From positions 32,486-96,485 of the forward strand of contig CBFGUG010000026.1 in assembly GCA_965651905.1 (NCBI GenBank): a DNA stretch of 64,000 nucleotides. Reading direction: 5' to 3'. The notes beneath the pieces were generated by a model. It did not search any database. It was not told the DNA's origin and was given only the letters and a program-made list of their open reading frames with translations. This document shows, piece after piece, positions 17,104 through 25,368 of the stretch (position 1 is the first letter of the stretch; each line of letters starts with the position of its first letter). The position numbers and the translations under genes are program-made. The stretch comes from SZUA-265 sp965651905. GTDB taxonomy: Bacteria; Myxococcota_A; Polyangia; Polyangiales; Polyangiaceae.

Positions 17104-19644
17104 ATGAGCGGTTCGAACGCTGCAGCGCAGTCAACCAACCCCGCGCCGGCCTTCGTTCGGCGTGCCGCGCCCGGGACCTACGACGAGTGGTTCGGTGCCG
17201 ACGGACAGGTACGTGAGTTTCAACGCAAGCTTCACGACTTTTTCACCACGGGCGAACGAGAAAAGCTTCAGCGGCTGCGCGTTGGTGTTCGTGACCGCAT
17301 CAACGAACAAGAAGTGACGTTCAACATCCTCGGCGCCCCCGGCGGGACCAATCGCCCGTGGCGCCTGGACGCCATACCGTTCGTCATGGATCCCGTCGAG
17401 TGGTCGACGTTGGCGTCGGGGTTGCAGCAGCGAGGGCGTTTGCTGTCCGCGATTTACGCCGATCTCTTCGGCGCGCAAACGTTGCTGCGGCAGCGTATCA
17501 TCCCTGCCGAACTGGTGCTCGGCAACCCAGGGCTGCCGCGGGCATGTTTCGGCTGGTCGCCGATCGGTGGACACACGCTGTCTCTCTATGCGACCGACGT
17601 GGGGCGCGGGCCCGATGGACGCTTTCGGATTTACTCCGACCGTACCTCAGCGCCAGCGGGAGCGGGTTACGCGCTAGAAAACCGTTTGGTCATGTCTCGG
17701 ACGCTGTCAGGGCTGTTCGAGAGCTACGGCGTAGAGCGCGTGCGCGGCTTCTTCGACAGTGTCCGTCGCTCGATTCAAGCACTCGCGACCGGCTCCACGG
17801 AGGAGCCGCGGATTGTATTGCTCAGTGCGGGGCCCCGCGACGAGAGCTCGTTCGAGCATGCTTATCTAGCCCGCTACCTCGGGTACGAGCTCGTCGAAGG
17901 GCGGGACCTCACCGTTCGTGATCGCGTCGTGTACTTGAAGACTCTCTCGGGGTTGAAGCGCATCGACGTGGTGTTGCGGCGCATCAACGACGAGTGGTGC
18001 GATCCGTTGGCTCTGCGGGGCGACTCCGTATTGGGCGTGCCTGGGCTGGTGGAAGCGGCGGTCGCTGGGAACGTCGCGCTGGTCAACCCGCTGGGCGTCA
18101 ACGTGCTCGAAGCACCTGCACTCAAGGCCTACTTCCCTGCGGCTGCAAAGCACCTGCTCGGCGAGGAACTCGAGCTGGAATCCGTGGAGACGTGGTGGTG
18201 CGGCGATCCGCAATCGCTCGAGTTCGCTTTGCAACACTCCGACGAGTTGGTGTTCAAACCCGCATTTGGTGAACGCACTTCGGCGATCCTCCGCCCCGCG
18301 ACGATGGATGCGGAAGCCCGCCAGCGATTTGTCGCGCGTTTGAGGGGACGGCCTGGCAGTTACGTTGCCGAACGTTGGACGGAGTGCAGCGGCGCTCCAG
18401 TCTTGGAACCTGGAGGGCTCGCATATGGCGCACTCTCCATGCGCTGTTTTCTATGTCGCGAGCGCGACGAGTACCGAGTGATGCCGGGCGGGCTAGCGCG
18501 ATTGGACGCGCCACGTGACGGACTGTTTCTACCCGAGGGAGGGTCGGAAGCTAGCAAGGACGTGTGGGTGCCTTCGGTGGCGGAACGCTGGAGTAAAGAT
18601 CCCGTGGGCATGCCCGATCGTCGAGTCGAGTTGCGCCGCGGCGGGTTGGATCTACCCAGCCGCCTTCTCGACGACATTTATTGGTTGGGTCGCCATGTCG
18701 AACGCGGTGAGATGATTGCGAGGGTGCTGCGCGCGGGGTTCGACCGTCTCGGATCGGAGACTGGCCAGGACGCCGAGCTCGCTCTCGGTTCCTTGCTGGA
18801 TTCGCTCGAAGCGTTGGAGGTAGTGCCCCCCAACACGGGCCCTCGGACGGTGGCCTCGATTCACGCGTTACTCTCTGGCGCGATGTTGGATCAAGCGAGG
18901 CCGTCGAGCTTGATCAGTGTTTGTCACTCGATCCATCAACTGACGCTCACTGTGCGCAGTCGTCTGTCACGCGACGCGTGGCATGTGTTGCGTCGCTTGT
19001 CCCAACCCCTCGAACGACTGGGGCGAAGCGGCGGTAGCGCAGCCATTGCGGCCGAGGCCCTAGACGACGTCTTGCTGATCTTGTCGGCGGTCGGCGGGAT
19101 CTCCCTGGACAACATGGTGCGGGGGCACGCCTGGATGTTTTTAGACATGGGGCGGCGAGTCGAACGCGGCGGCGCGACTTTGTCATTGGTTCGTTCGATG
19201 CTACCTGCAGGGGCGTCTCGTGTGCACATGGAAGCGCTGCTCGAGGTGGCTGATAGTCTGCTCACTTACCGCGCGCGCTACCTGAGCAGCTTGCAGGTCG
19301 CGCCAGTGGTGGACTTGCTCATCACCGACGATACGAATCCGCGCTCGTTGTTGTTTCAGCTCAACACCCTGCTGCGCCACGTCCGTGAGCTACCGCGCCT
19401 CGGCGGCGCGGTACGCAGCCGTGCCGAGCGTCGAGCCATCGAGCTTCACAGCAACCTGCTCACCGCAGACGTGGTGCTCGCATGTTCCGGAGACGGCGAG
19501 GGGCTACGACAGTTGCTCGAAGACAGCAGTACGCTGCTCTGGCAGTTTTCGGACGACGTGACCCACACCTGGTTCTCCCATGCGGACTCGTCGCGTGTCG
19601 TCGCTCCGCCACTGTGGATCGACGAAGAGCTCGAGGTGCGATGA
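17104..19644 (+). CDS. Fused circularly permuted ATP-grasp + alpha-E protein
   Basis: This 846-residue protein joins both functions made by separate genes upstream. Residues 20 to about 510 are a CP ATP-grasp domain (YDEWFGADGQVREF, LENRLVMSRTL, YRVMPGGLARL). Residues from about 520 on are an alpha-E domain (LPSRLLDDIYWLGRHVERGE, RDAWHVLRRL, GHAWMFLDMGRRVERGG). At the position of EDN in the upstream paralogue it reads SDR (178-180), as is usual in the fused subfamily, so the two ligases probably differ in substrate or catalysis. It has its own promoter and overlaps the next small ORF by ATGA. Confidence 0.93.
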   Translation: MSGSNAAAQSTNPAPAFVRRAAPGTYDEWFGADGQVREFQRKLHDFFTTGEREKLQRLRVGVRDRINEQEVTFNILGAPGGTNRPWRLDAIPFVMDPVEWSTLASGLQQRGRLLSAIYADLFGAQTLLRQRIIPAELVLGNPGLPRACFGWSPIGGHTLSLYATDVGRGPDGRFRIYSDRTSAPAGAGYALENRLVMSRTLSGLFESYGVERVRGFFDSVRRSIQALATGSTEEPRIVLLSAGPRDESSFEHAYLARYLGYELVEGRDLTVRDRVVYLKTLSGLKRIDVVLRRINDEWCDPLALRGDSVLGVPGLVEAAVAGNVALVNPLGVNVLEAPALKAYFPAAAKHLLGEELELESVETWWCGDPQSLEFALQHSDELVFKPAFGERTSAILRPATMDAEARQRFVARLRGRPGSYVAERWTECSGAPVLEPGGLAYGALSMRCFLCRERDEYRVMPGGLARLDAPRDGLFLPEGGSEASKDVWVPSVAERWSKDPVGMPDRRVELRRGGLDLPSRLLDDIYWLGRHVERGEMIARVLRAGFDRLGSETGQDAELALGSLLDSLEALEVVPPNTGPRTVASIHALLSGAMLDQARPSSLISVCHSIHQLTLTVRSRLSRDAWHVLRRLSQPLERLGRSGGSAAIAAEALDDVLLILSAVGGISLDNMVRGHAWMFLDMGRRVERGGATLSLVRSMLPAGASRVHMEALLEVADSLLTYRARYLSSLQVAPVVDLLITDDTNPRSLLFQLNTLLRHVRELPRLGGAVRSRAERRAIELHSNLLTADVVLACSGDGEGLRQLLEDSSTLLWQFSDDVTHTWFSHADSSRVVAPPLWIDEELEVR

Positions 19645-19799
19645 GCTTGGCGCCACCACCCTCGCCGAACGCCGAAACGTCGCGTTCCGACGTCTCTTCC
19701 GTCCACGTACGGAACGATACAGACGAGATGGCTCTCGACCAGGACGCACTCGTGACGAACGTCGGGAACCTGGGAGGAGGCACGAGTGGCGACCTATAG
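19641..19799 (+). CDS. Possible 52-residue small protein in the ATP-grasp/transglutaminase locus
   Basis: The ATG overlaps the stop codon of the fusion gene (ATGA), and the reading frame runs 14 bases into the next transglutaminase gene. The product is hydrophilic: a Pro/Ser-rich start (MSLAPPPSPNAETSRSD), an acidic middle and a Gly-rich end (LGGGTSGDL). The third codon position is about 72% G/C, consistent with, but not proof of, coding. No family is recognised. The in-frame spacing and overlap resemble coupled translation. It could simply be spacer sequence carrying the ribosome-binding site of the next gene. Confidence 0.3.
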   Translation: MSLAPPPSPNAETSRSDVSSVHVRNDTDEMALDQDALVTNVGNLGGGTSGDL

Positions 19800-20670
19800 C
19801 GTCCGGCACACGACGACCTACGAATACGAACTCCCCGTGTTGCACGCGCACCACTTGGCGCACCTGCGGCCGCGCGCTCTGCCCAATCAAGTGGTGCACC
19901 TGAGTGAGTTGGAGGTGAAGCCGACGCCACGCGGTGCCCAGCGCCATATCGACTACTTCGGCAACGACAGCGACTCCATCGAGGTCCTCGACGCGCACGA
20001 TTGTTTGGAGGTCACGTGCCGCAGCGTGGTGAGCGTGACCAAGCCGCCGCTCTCGTCCCTCGAGCCCAGCAGCACCCCCGCCTGGGAAGCCGTGGTGGAG
20101 CGTTTGGCTGCAGACGCCAGCTACCTACCCGAAGCGGAGTTTTGCTTCGACTCGCCCCTCGTGCGAGCGCACCCCAGCCTTCACGAGTATTGCGCTCGCG
20201 TGTTCACGAGCGGTCGTCCCATCGTAGAAGCGATCCTGGAGCTCAACCGTCTCATTTTCACGGAGTTCAAGTACGAGCCTGCGGCTACCGACGTCAGTAC
20301 GCCGCTCGGCCAGGTGTTGCGTGAGAAGCGCGGAGTCTGCCAAGACTTCGCCCATCTGGCGATCGGCTGTCTGCGCAGCGTCGGGTTGGCTGCGCGCTAC
20401 GTCTCGGGTTACATGGAGACGATCCCGCCGCCGGGCAGACCTCGTTTGGTCGGCGCGGACGCGTCCCATGCCTGGCCTGCGGTCTTCATTCCCGACCTAG
20501 GCTGGCTCGACTTCGACCCGACCAACGGTATCGTTCTGGGTGAACGTCACATTTGTGTTGGATGGGGACGCGACTTCAGCGACGTCAGTCCGCTGAAAGG
20601 GGTCGTCGTCGGTGGCGGCCGTCACAGTCTGTCGGTGGGAGTCGACGTGGAACCGCGAGAAGCGCTGTAG
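19786..20670 (+). CDS. Transglutaminase-like family protein (short form)
   Basis: This 294-residue protein has the N-terminal beta-sandwich (MATYSVRHTTTYEYELPV) and a core with a full Cys-His-Asp triad: C185 in RGVCQDFAHL, H228 in DASHAWPAVF and D244 in GWLDFDPTNG. It ends with the VGWGRDFSDVSPLKGVVVGGG segment typical of the short family. GTG at 19786 is preceded by a strong GGGAGGAGG at 19771-19779. It is the last gene of the duplicated locus. Its 3' end overlaps the convergent metalloprotease gene by 49 bases. A peptidase or transamidase activity acting with the ATP-grasp/alpha-E fusion is inferred. Confidence 0.93.
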   Translation: MATYSVRHTTTYEYELPVLHAHHLAHLRPRALPNQVVHLSELEVKPTPRGAQRHIDYFGNDSDSIEVLDAHDCLEVTCRSVVSVTKPPLSSLEPSSTPAWEAVVERLAADASYLPEAEFCFDSPLVRAHPSLHEYCARVFTSGRPIVEAILELNRLIFTEFKYEPAATDVSTPLGQVLREKRGVCQDFAHLAIGCLRSVGLAARYVSGYMETIPPPGRPRLVGADASHAWPAVFIPDLGWLDFDPTNGIVLGERHICVGWGRDFSDVSPLKGVVVGGGRHSLSVGVDVEPREAL

Positions 20671-23384
20671 CGCCGACGTCGAGCTAGGGCGGCACCGAGT
20701 ATGGCGAGGCTCGCCAGCCACGTCGTTGAATCGTCGCGTCTTCCAACACTGGCGCATGCACAGCTTCCGTCATCGGAAGTCGGTGGTGGGCTCGTTCCCG
20801 CGTCGGTGGCTGTCATGGTGTCGTCGGACAGTTGCGGATCGTCGTCAGTCATGGCTGCGTCATCCGTGTTCGGAGCCGCATCGTCCACGTGATCTGAGTT
20901 GGAATCGTCTCCGCTGGGCTCGTCGGGGGTCGTGCCACTCCCGTCGACGCCTGCACTATCATCGTCAGGTTGCGTCGTGACGTCGTCCGTCGAGTCGTCG
21001 ATGTCGCTCAGGTCGTCTGGTGCCGCGAGGTCATCGGTCATCGGAGTGCCCGCCTCTGGCGCCACACCATCATCGGCGTCCGGTCCCGGCTGAACGATCG
21101 CGGGTAGCGTCGTGCACGCACTCGTGCAGCCGTCGCCTTCCAGCGTATTGCCGTCGTCGCACTGCTCCCCGTCGTCGAGCACTCCGTCCCCGCAGCGTGC
21201 GGCGCGGCAGTTGCTACGGCAAGCGTCAGAAACCGTGTCCGAGTTCAGCTCTCCGTCGTCACATTCCTCGCCCGGATCGATGGCCCCGTCACCGCAAGTG
21301 ACAATCTCACATTCGGCCGAGCAACTGCCAGTCGCGCTGCCGTTGAACGTGCCTTCATCACACTCTTCGTCCACATCCACTATGAAATCGCCACAGCTCG
21401 GCAGAGTGCACGCGACGCGACAGCTCGAGCCTGGGGTGTCGGCGTTCGATGTGCCATCGTCGCACTGTTCACCCAAATCCACTACGGAATCGCCGCAGCG
21501 GGCGTGCGTGCAATCGGTTCTGCAGGCGTCCGCAACTTCATCCGAGTTGCCGGACGTCCCGTCGTCACATTCCTCCGCGCCGCCGATGACGCCGTCACCG
21601 CATCGGGGGAGGCTACAGTCGGCGCTGCAATCACTACCGACGGCTCCGTTGTTGGAGCCGTCGTCACACTCCTCGCCCGAGTCCACGACGCCATCACCGC
21701 AGGCGGCGATCGTACAGTTCTCGCGACAAGCGTCAGGGGTCGTGTTCGAGTTGGCGTCGCCTTCGTCACACGCTTCGTCGCTGTCCAGTTCGCCATCGCC
21801 GCAGTTGACTTCCGTGCAGGTTTCGGTGCACGCGCTCGAGTCTGTCCCGTTGTCGACACCTTCGTCGCAGAACTCGCCGGAATCGACTACGCCATCGCCG
21901 CAGCTCGCTTCAGTGCAGTTCGTACGACACGCGTCGGGCACGCTGTCCGAATTCTGGTCACCGTCGTCACAAACTTCGCCAGATTGGGTCTCCCCGTCGC
22001 CGCAGACTTGGCCCGCCCAGCCGATGTCTTGAAGCAGGGCGATGGTGATGTCCAGTTGTGCACCCGCGACGTCACCGGCTGGCTCCATCAGCAGGTCACG
22101 CCCGCCATCGGTCAGGTTACTGGTGCGCCGAGTGAGTGAATCCCAATGTGAAATCGAGCTTCCTGCGCGAGAGGGATCCGTGGCGTTTACCAGTAAGCGA
22201 CCGTTGGCGTCCGCGCCGACCAAAGTGTCCGCAGCCGAAATGGCGATGGACACACCTCCGGCTTGCAGCGCCGCCGACAAGGCGTTTGCGGCCGTCGTGG
22301 AAATGTGAAGGGTAGGGATCCCGACGTCGAAAGAGCCGACCAAGTTGAGGTCACCTGGAGGTGAATACTCGGTTCCTGACTCGAAGAGGGCTCCCACCGC
22401 GCCACGGTCTTCGGCGGTTACGACGCCCAAGCAGCCCGTGAATCGAATCAGCACCACGTTGCCGCTCAGGTCGTTCGGCAGGCTACAGGAATCGTCGATC
22501 TCGATGAGTAGGCCTTCAGCCGACTGCTGCAGCGAAGTCGGTCCGAAGTTCGTTTCGCTGACGTGGCCCGAGAAGCCAGGCACACTCGGTGTAGCGACCG
22601 CGATGGGCGCGCCAGCGGCCAGGTGATCAGCTGACTGAGCGGTAACCCGTGGCCCGTTCCATACCAGGTTGCGCACGTTGCGCGCGGAGATCAGACGTTC
22701 GGCAGCGGACATCTCGGGCCAGGCACGACCCGCGTCGAGGTCGAATATGAGCGCGCTGTACACGTCGGGATCGCCCTCGGGCCCCGTATTCTGCCCGAAC
22801 AGAAAGCGCCCGTTGTTTTGATTCATCATCGATGCGAAGCCGACGCCGTGGGTGAGCTCGTGCAGCACCACACCTACGAAATCGATACCGTCATCTGGGG
22901 GTTGCCCGTCGAGGCCGTAGTACCAACGCGTCCCGCCGAGGCAACCCGAGTCCACCGCCGAGTTGAAGTTCGCCACGATGTCGGGTGCGTTCGGCAGTAC
23001 GTCGGTTTCCAAGATCGCGTCCACGAGGGCGCTGGGAAACCAGAGATTGCCCGTGCTGTCGTGCACCACACTATCTGGGGCGGCAGAACCGAGCACCGCT
23101 CCGTTGTCGTCGCACTCCAGCGCTTCCATCGACGCTTCGATCACTATCGGAACCTCGCTGTCGAGTTCCGCGCCCAGTACGTCAGCCGCGAACTGGAAAG
23201 CGATCAGCCGCTGCTCACCCAGGGTCGCGCCGTCGTTGCCCCCGGCGGTCGACGCGGCGTCTGGGGAAGCGGTCGACCCAAAGCCGGCACCCGGATCGAT
23301 CACGAACTCGGCGGCGTAGCTAGGTAAGGGAAGAGCGAGCGCAGCAATGGCCAGCGCTAAACGCGTCAGTCTGGTGGCTGTCAT
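20622..23384 (-). CDS. Secreted zinc metalloprotease with PA domain, nine DUF4215-type repeats and MYXO-CTERM-like anchor
   Basis: This 920-residue precursor has, in order: a signal peptide (LTRLALAIAALALPLPSYAA), a metalloprotease region with HELTHGVGF (H175-E176-H179), a protease-associated insert (about 270-390), nine Cys-rich CGDG...GE.CDDG repeats (about 460-790), an Asp/Thr-rich linker, and a tail with Cys-x-Cys, a hydrophobic helix and RRRR. That tail is like MYXO-CTERM, the sorting signal for surface display in myxobacteria. About 15 residues follow the Arg cluster, longer than usual. The start ATG overlaps the stop of the upstream lipoprotein gene (ATGA), implying coupled translation. 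Extracellular proteolysis is inferred; the substrate is unknown. Confidence 0.85.
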   Translation of the reverse strand: MTATRLTRLALAIAALALPLPSYAAEFVIDPGAGFGSTASPDAASTAGGNDGATLGEQRLIAFQFAADVLGAELDSEVPIVIEASMEALECDDNGAVLGSAAPDSVVHDSTGNLWFPSALVDAILETDVLPNAPDIVANFNSAVDSGCLGGTRWYYGLDGQPPDDGIDFVGVVLHELTHGVGFASMMNQNNGRFLFGQNTGPEGDPDVYSALIFDLDAGRAWPEMSAAERLISARNVRNLVWNGPRVTAQSADHLAAGAPIAVATPSVPGFSGHVSETNFGPTSLQQSAEGLLIEIDDSCSLPNDLSGNVVLIRFTGCLGVVTAEDRGAVGALFESGTEYSPPGDLNLVGSFDVGIPTLHISTTAANALSAALQAGGVSIAISAADTLVGADANGRLLVNATDPSRAGSSISHWDSLTRRTSNLTDGGRDLLMEPAGDVAGAQLDITIALLQDIGWAGQVCGDGETQSGEVCDDGDQNSDSVPDACRTNCTEASCGDGVVDSGEFCDEGVDNGTDSSACTETCTEVNCGDGELDSDEACDEGDANSNTTPDACRENCTIAACGDGVVDSGEECDDGSNNGAVGSDCSADCSLPRCGDGVIGGAEECDDGTSGNSDEVADACRTDCTHARCGDSVVDLGEQCDDGTSNADTPGSSCRVACTLPSCGDFIVDVDEECDEGTFNGSATGSCSAECEIVTCGDGAIDPGEECDDGELNSDTVSDACRSNCRAARCGDGVLDDGEQCDDGNTLEGDGCTSACTTLPAIVQPGPDADDGVAPEAGTPMTDDLAAPDDLSDIDDSTDDVTTQPDDDSAGVDGSGTTPDEPSGDDSNSDHVDDAAPNTDDAAMTDDDPQLSDDTMTATDAGTSPPPTSDDGSCACASVGRRDDSTTWLASLAILGAALARRRRYSASRGSTSTPTDRL

Positions 23385-23824
23385 TTGGGCGACTTCAATG
23401 CGGGATCAGCGTGTTTGGGAACAGATGAACCCGGCGCCTGCAACCAGCGCTCCAGCGCTTCTGGACTGTCGACGCAACTACGCTCCAACTTGCCATCCGA
23501 ACCAATACGCGCGACAGCCGCTTGCTGAAAGCGCCCTCGCAAGTCGACCTTCGTCATACCGTTTGGCAGTCGCTCGACGACGAGGTCATCACTCTCCCGA
23601 GACAATCGTTCCCGCGTGTTCATCGCCTGCGGCGGAAGTTCAGCGCCGCTACCTGGCGTAGGGGTGTGCTTCGCAGGTGGAGCCTCTGGTTCCTCGTCGT
23701 GGGTTTCGCGACTGACGTCGTTACTGTGCTGTGCCTCAGAGCCACAAGCTCCGAGACCCCAAAGGTTGGCAAGACACGAGGTGATGAGCAGTATTCGCAG
23801 CGGATGTTTCGTCGTCTTGTTCAA
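23381..23824 (-). CDS. Small lipoprotein, translationally coupled to the metalloprotease gene
   Basis: The TTG at 23824 is proposed as start: GGGAG lies 8 bases upstream and it produces a standard lipoprotein signal (KTTKHPLRILLITSCLANLW, lipobox LGAC, Cys27). The frame is open upstream to an ATG at 23866, but that would bury the signal peptide. After a hydrophilic linker the protein contains LPNGMTKVDLRGRFQQAAVA and a second part with SCVDS. This compact domain resembles hypothetical proteins that recur in deltaproteobacterial genomes, from memory only. Overlap with the protease start suggests a partner such as a chaperone, inhibitor or surface anchor; none is shown. Confidence 0.7.
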   Translation of the reverse strand: MNKTTKHPLRILLITSCLANLWGLGACGSEAQHSNDVSRETHDEEPEAPPAKHTPTPGSGAELPPQAMNTRERLSRESDDLVVERLPNGMTKVDLRGRFQQAAVARIGSDGKLERSCVDSPEALERWLQAPGSSVPKHADPALKSPK

Positions 23825-23869
23825 GTCTGCGTCTCCCGTAACCCGCCTCCGAGTGCCCCGCAGCATACC

Positions 23870-24274
23870 TCACGGAAGCGTATCGGCCAGTTTCGACATC
23901 ACGTCTACGTAACTGACTATCCCCACCAGGCTATCATCTCTGGGGTCGACGACGACGATCGCACCGATCTTGGCCTCAAGCATCTGCTCGATCAGCGCCT
24001 TCACTTCCGTCTCCGGGGCGACGCTCACCACGTCTGAAGACATGACGTCTCCAACTCGCGGAGATGGGCTAGCGTCACTAGATCCTCTGTCGTTCGGCGC
24101 ATGGTGGCGTAGCCCAGCCAAGTCCCGATCGCTCAGAATCCCGACGAGGGAGCCGTCGTCGATCACGGGAAGGTGTCTCACGGCCAGTTCATCCAAGGCC
24201 GCTAGCGCAGCACTGAGTGGTTGGTTCGCGGCCACCACCACGGGGTTGGGCGTCATGATTTCGGCTACCACCAT
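23870..24274 (-). CDS. CBS-domain pair protein
   Basis: This 134-residue protein consists of two CBS motifs: MTPNPVVVAANQPLSAAL...HLPVIDDGSLVGILSDRDL and VMSSDVVSVAPETEV...IVVVDPRDDSLVGIVSYVDV. Such stand-alone CBS pairs bind adenosine nucleotides and regulate other proteins. ATG at 24274 is chosen because the family begins just before the MTPNP motif; the frame continues open to 24319. It lies downstream of a strong terminator for the upstream minus-strand operon, so it is expected to have its own promoter. The partner protein is not identifiable here. Confidence 0.85.
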   Translation of the reverse strand: MVVAEIMTPNPVVVAANQPLSAALAALDELAVRHLPVIDDGSLVGILSDRDLAGLRHHAPNDRGSSDASPSPRVGDVMSSDVVSVAPETEVKALIEQMLEAKIGAIVVVDPRDDSLVGIVSYVDVMSKLADTLP

Positions 24275-24321
24275 GCTCTGAGCATAGGCACCGCTTGGAC
24301 GAGGAGTCCATGTGGGCACGC

Positions 24322-24355
24322 AAAAAAGGGTACGCAGGCGGTAGCCTCCGTACCC
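24322..24355 (-). terminator. Intrinsic (rho-independent) terminator of the 25.4-24.4 kb operon
   Basis: On the minus strand GGGTACG pairs with CGTACCC (7 bp, outer arms 24349-24355 and 24328-24334). An inner AGGC/GCCT stem and a 4-base loop add to the hairpin, and six T residues (24327-24322) follow immediately. It lies 69 bases after the stop of the small minus-strand gene at 24425, exactly where an operon end is expected. Confidence 0.85.
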
Positions 24356-24424
24356 TTGCCGTTCACTTGGTCCAGATGTGCGTGAGCCTCACCACGTGGC
24401 GCACGTCTATCCGGGGTGCGAGTC

Positions 24425-24709
24425 TCAGCTTTGGGCGCCGTCCCGTGCTTGTTCGAACAAGCCTCGAAACAGCTCGGCGTTTTCGCGGGCGTACTCGCGC
24501 GCGTGCTCTGCGACGGCGCCGCGAGTCTCGCCTTCGGCCCATGGCGTCATGTCACGTGGTAGTGGTGTGACCTTGACCGAGTCGAAGTCGTCCATGGCGC
24601 AGCGAAAAACACGGCCACTGTCGTTGTGAACCACGTTGAATACGACGCTGCCCTCCTCGACGCTCGGAGGGGTACTGACGACACAGTCTTCCATGTTTCG
24701 CTCACTCAC
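24425..24709 (-). CDS. Small hypothetical protein (94 residues)
   Basis: The product contains two probable beta-strand segments (EGSVVFNVVHNDSGRVFRCA, FDSVKVTPL) followed by a charged helix rich in Glu, Ala and Arg (AVAEHAREYARENAELFRGL). The N-terminal part vaguely recalls DUF1488-like proteins, but I do not claim membership. Its ATG overlaps the stop of the upstream lipoprotein gene (ATGA), so the two are translationally coupled, and an intrinsic terminator follows 69 bases after the stop. No function can be given. Confidence 0.65.
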   Translation of the reverse strand: MSERNMEDCVVSTPPSVEEGSVVFNVVHNDSGRVFRCAMDDFDSVKVTPLPRDMTPWAEGETRGAVAEHAREYARENAELFRGLFEQARDGAQS

Positions 24710-25368
24710 AGCATGCTGACGGGTTGGGGCGAAGCGGGTGCTGAACCTGCGGGGAACAGTTTCGGCACGATCTCCGAGAGCTTCTGCTGAGTCTCGGGTG
24801 TCATTCCCGTCGTGGGATGTGGCCAGATGAAGTTGTGGGCCTGTAGCTGATTACACGAGTACGAGATCAACACGTCGTTGGGAGGCGCTCCAGCGCTGCT
24901 GGAGAAGCTGAGGCCCATTTCGGCGTACATGCAACTCGACTGCGGCGCGGCGAAGCTGTCCTCAGTCCCGAGCAGCTCGGCTAACTGTTCCTTGAGGTCT
25001 TCACTCAGCACGGGCTGCTGCTCGAGAATACGAAAGCCGTGAAACCTCGGCGCCTGGGCTTGTGCGGGTGGTGGTGCGGCCGCGGGGGCTCCTGGGATGA
25101 GCCCTGGGGGAAGCAAGCCAGGAGGAATCATCTGCTGCAAACCTGGCAGTGCTTGGTTTGCCCACTGCTGAATTTCGGGCGGGATTGGTACGCCTGGAAT
25201 GGCTGGCAAGCCCGGCGTCGTCGGCGCGGCAACGGGTGCTGGCGGCTCGAAGTTTTGCAGTCGATAGACCGTGACGTTCGACGCTGGCAGCGTATCGAAC
25301 GGGGCAGCTGGCGCACTGGCGCAGGCGCAGGCGAAGAGAGCGACGCAGGTGGAACTAAGCAGTTTCAT
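24706..25368 (-). CDS. Putative lipoprotein with Pro/Ala-rich linker
   Basis: ATG at 25368 is preferred because it begins a lipoprotein signal (MKLLSSTCVALFACACASAP; Cys14 or Cys16 as the lipidated residue). The frame extends to 25620 without any plausible N-terminus. After a Pro-rich linker (PGLPAIPGVPIPPEIQQW...) comes a domain with FHGFRILEQQPVLSEDLKEQ, an SSCMYAEMGLSF strand and VLISYSCNQLQAHNFIWPHP, which has a Cys pair probably in a disulfide. It resembles uncharacterised periplasmic lipoproteins and I recognise no family. It is followed by an overlapping small gene and a terminator, forming a two-gene operon. Confidence 0.7.
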   Translation of the reverse strand: MKLLSSTCVALFACACASAPAAPFDTLPASNVTVYRLQNFEPPAPVAAPTTPGLPAIPGVPIPPEIQQWANQALPGLQQMIPPGLLPPGLIPGAPAAAPPPAQAQAPRFHGFRILEQQPVLSEDLKEQLAELLGTEDSFAAPQSSCMYAEMGLSFSSSAGAPPNDVLISYSCNQLQAHNFIWPHPTTGMTPETQQKLSEIVPKLFPAGSAPASPQPVSML

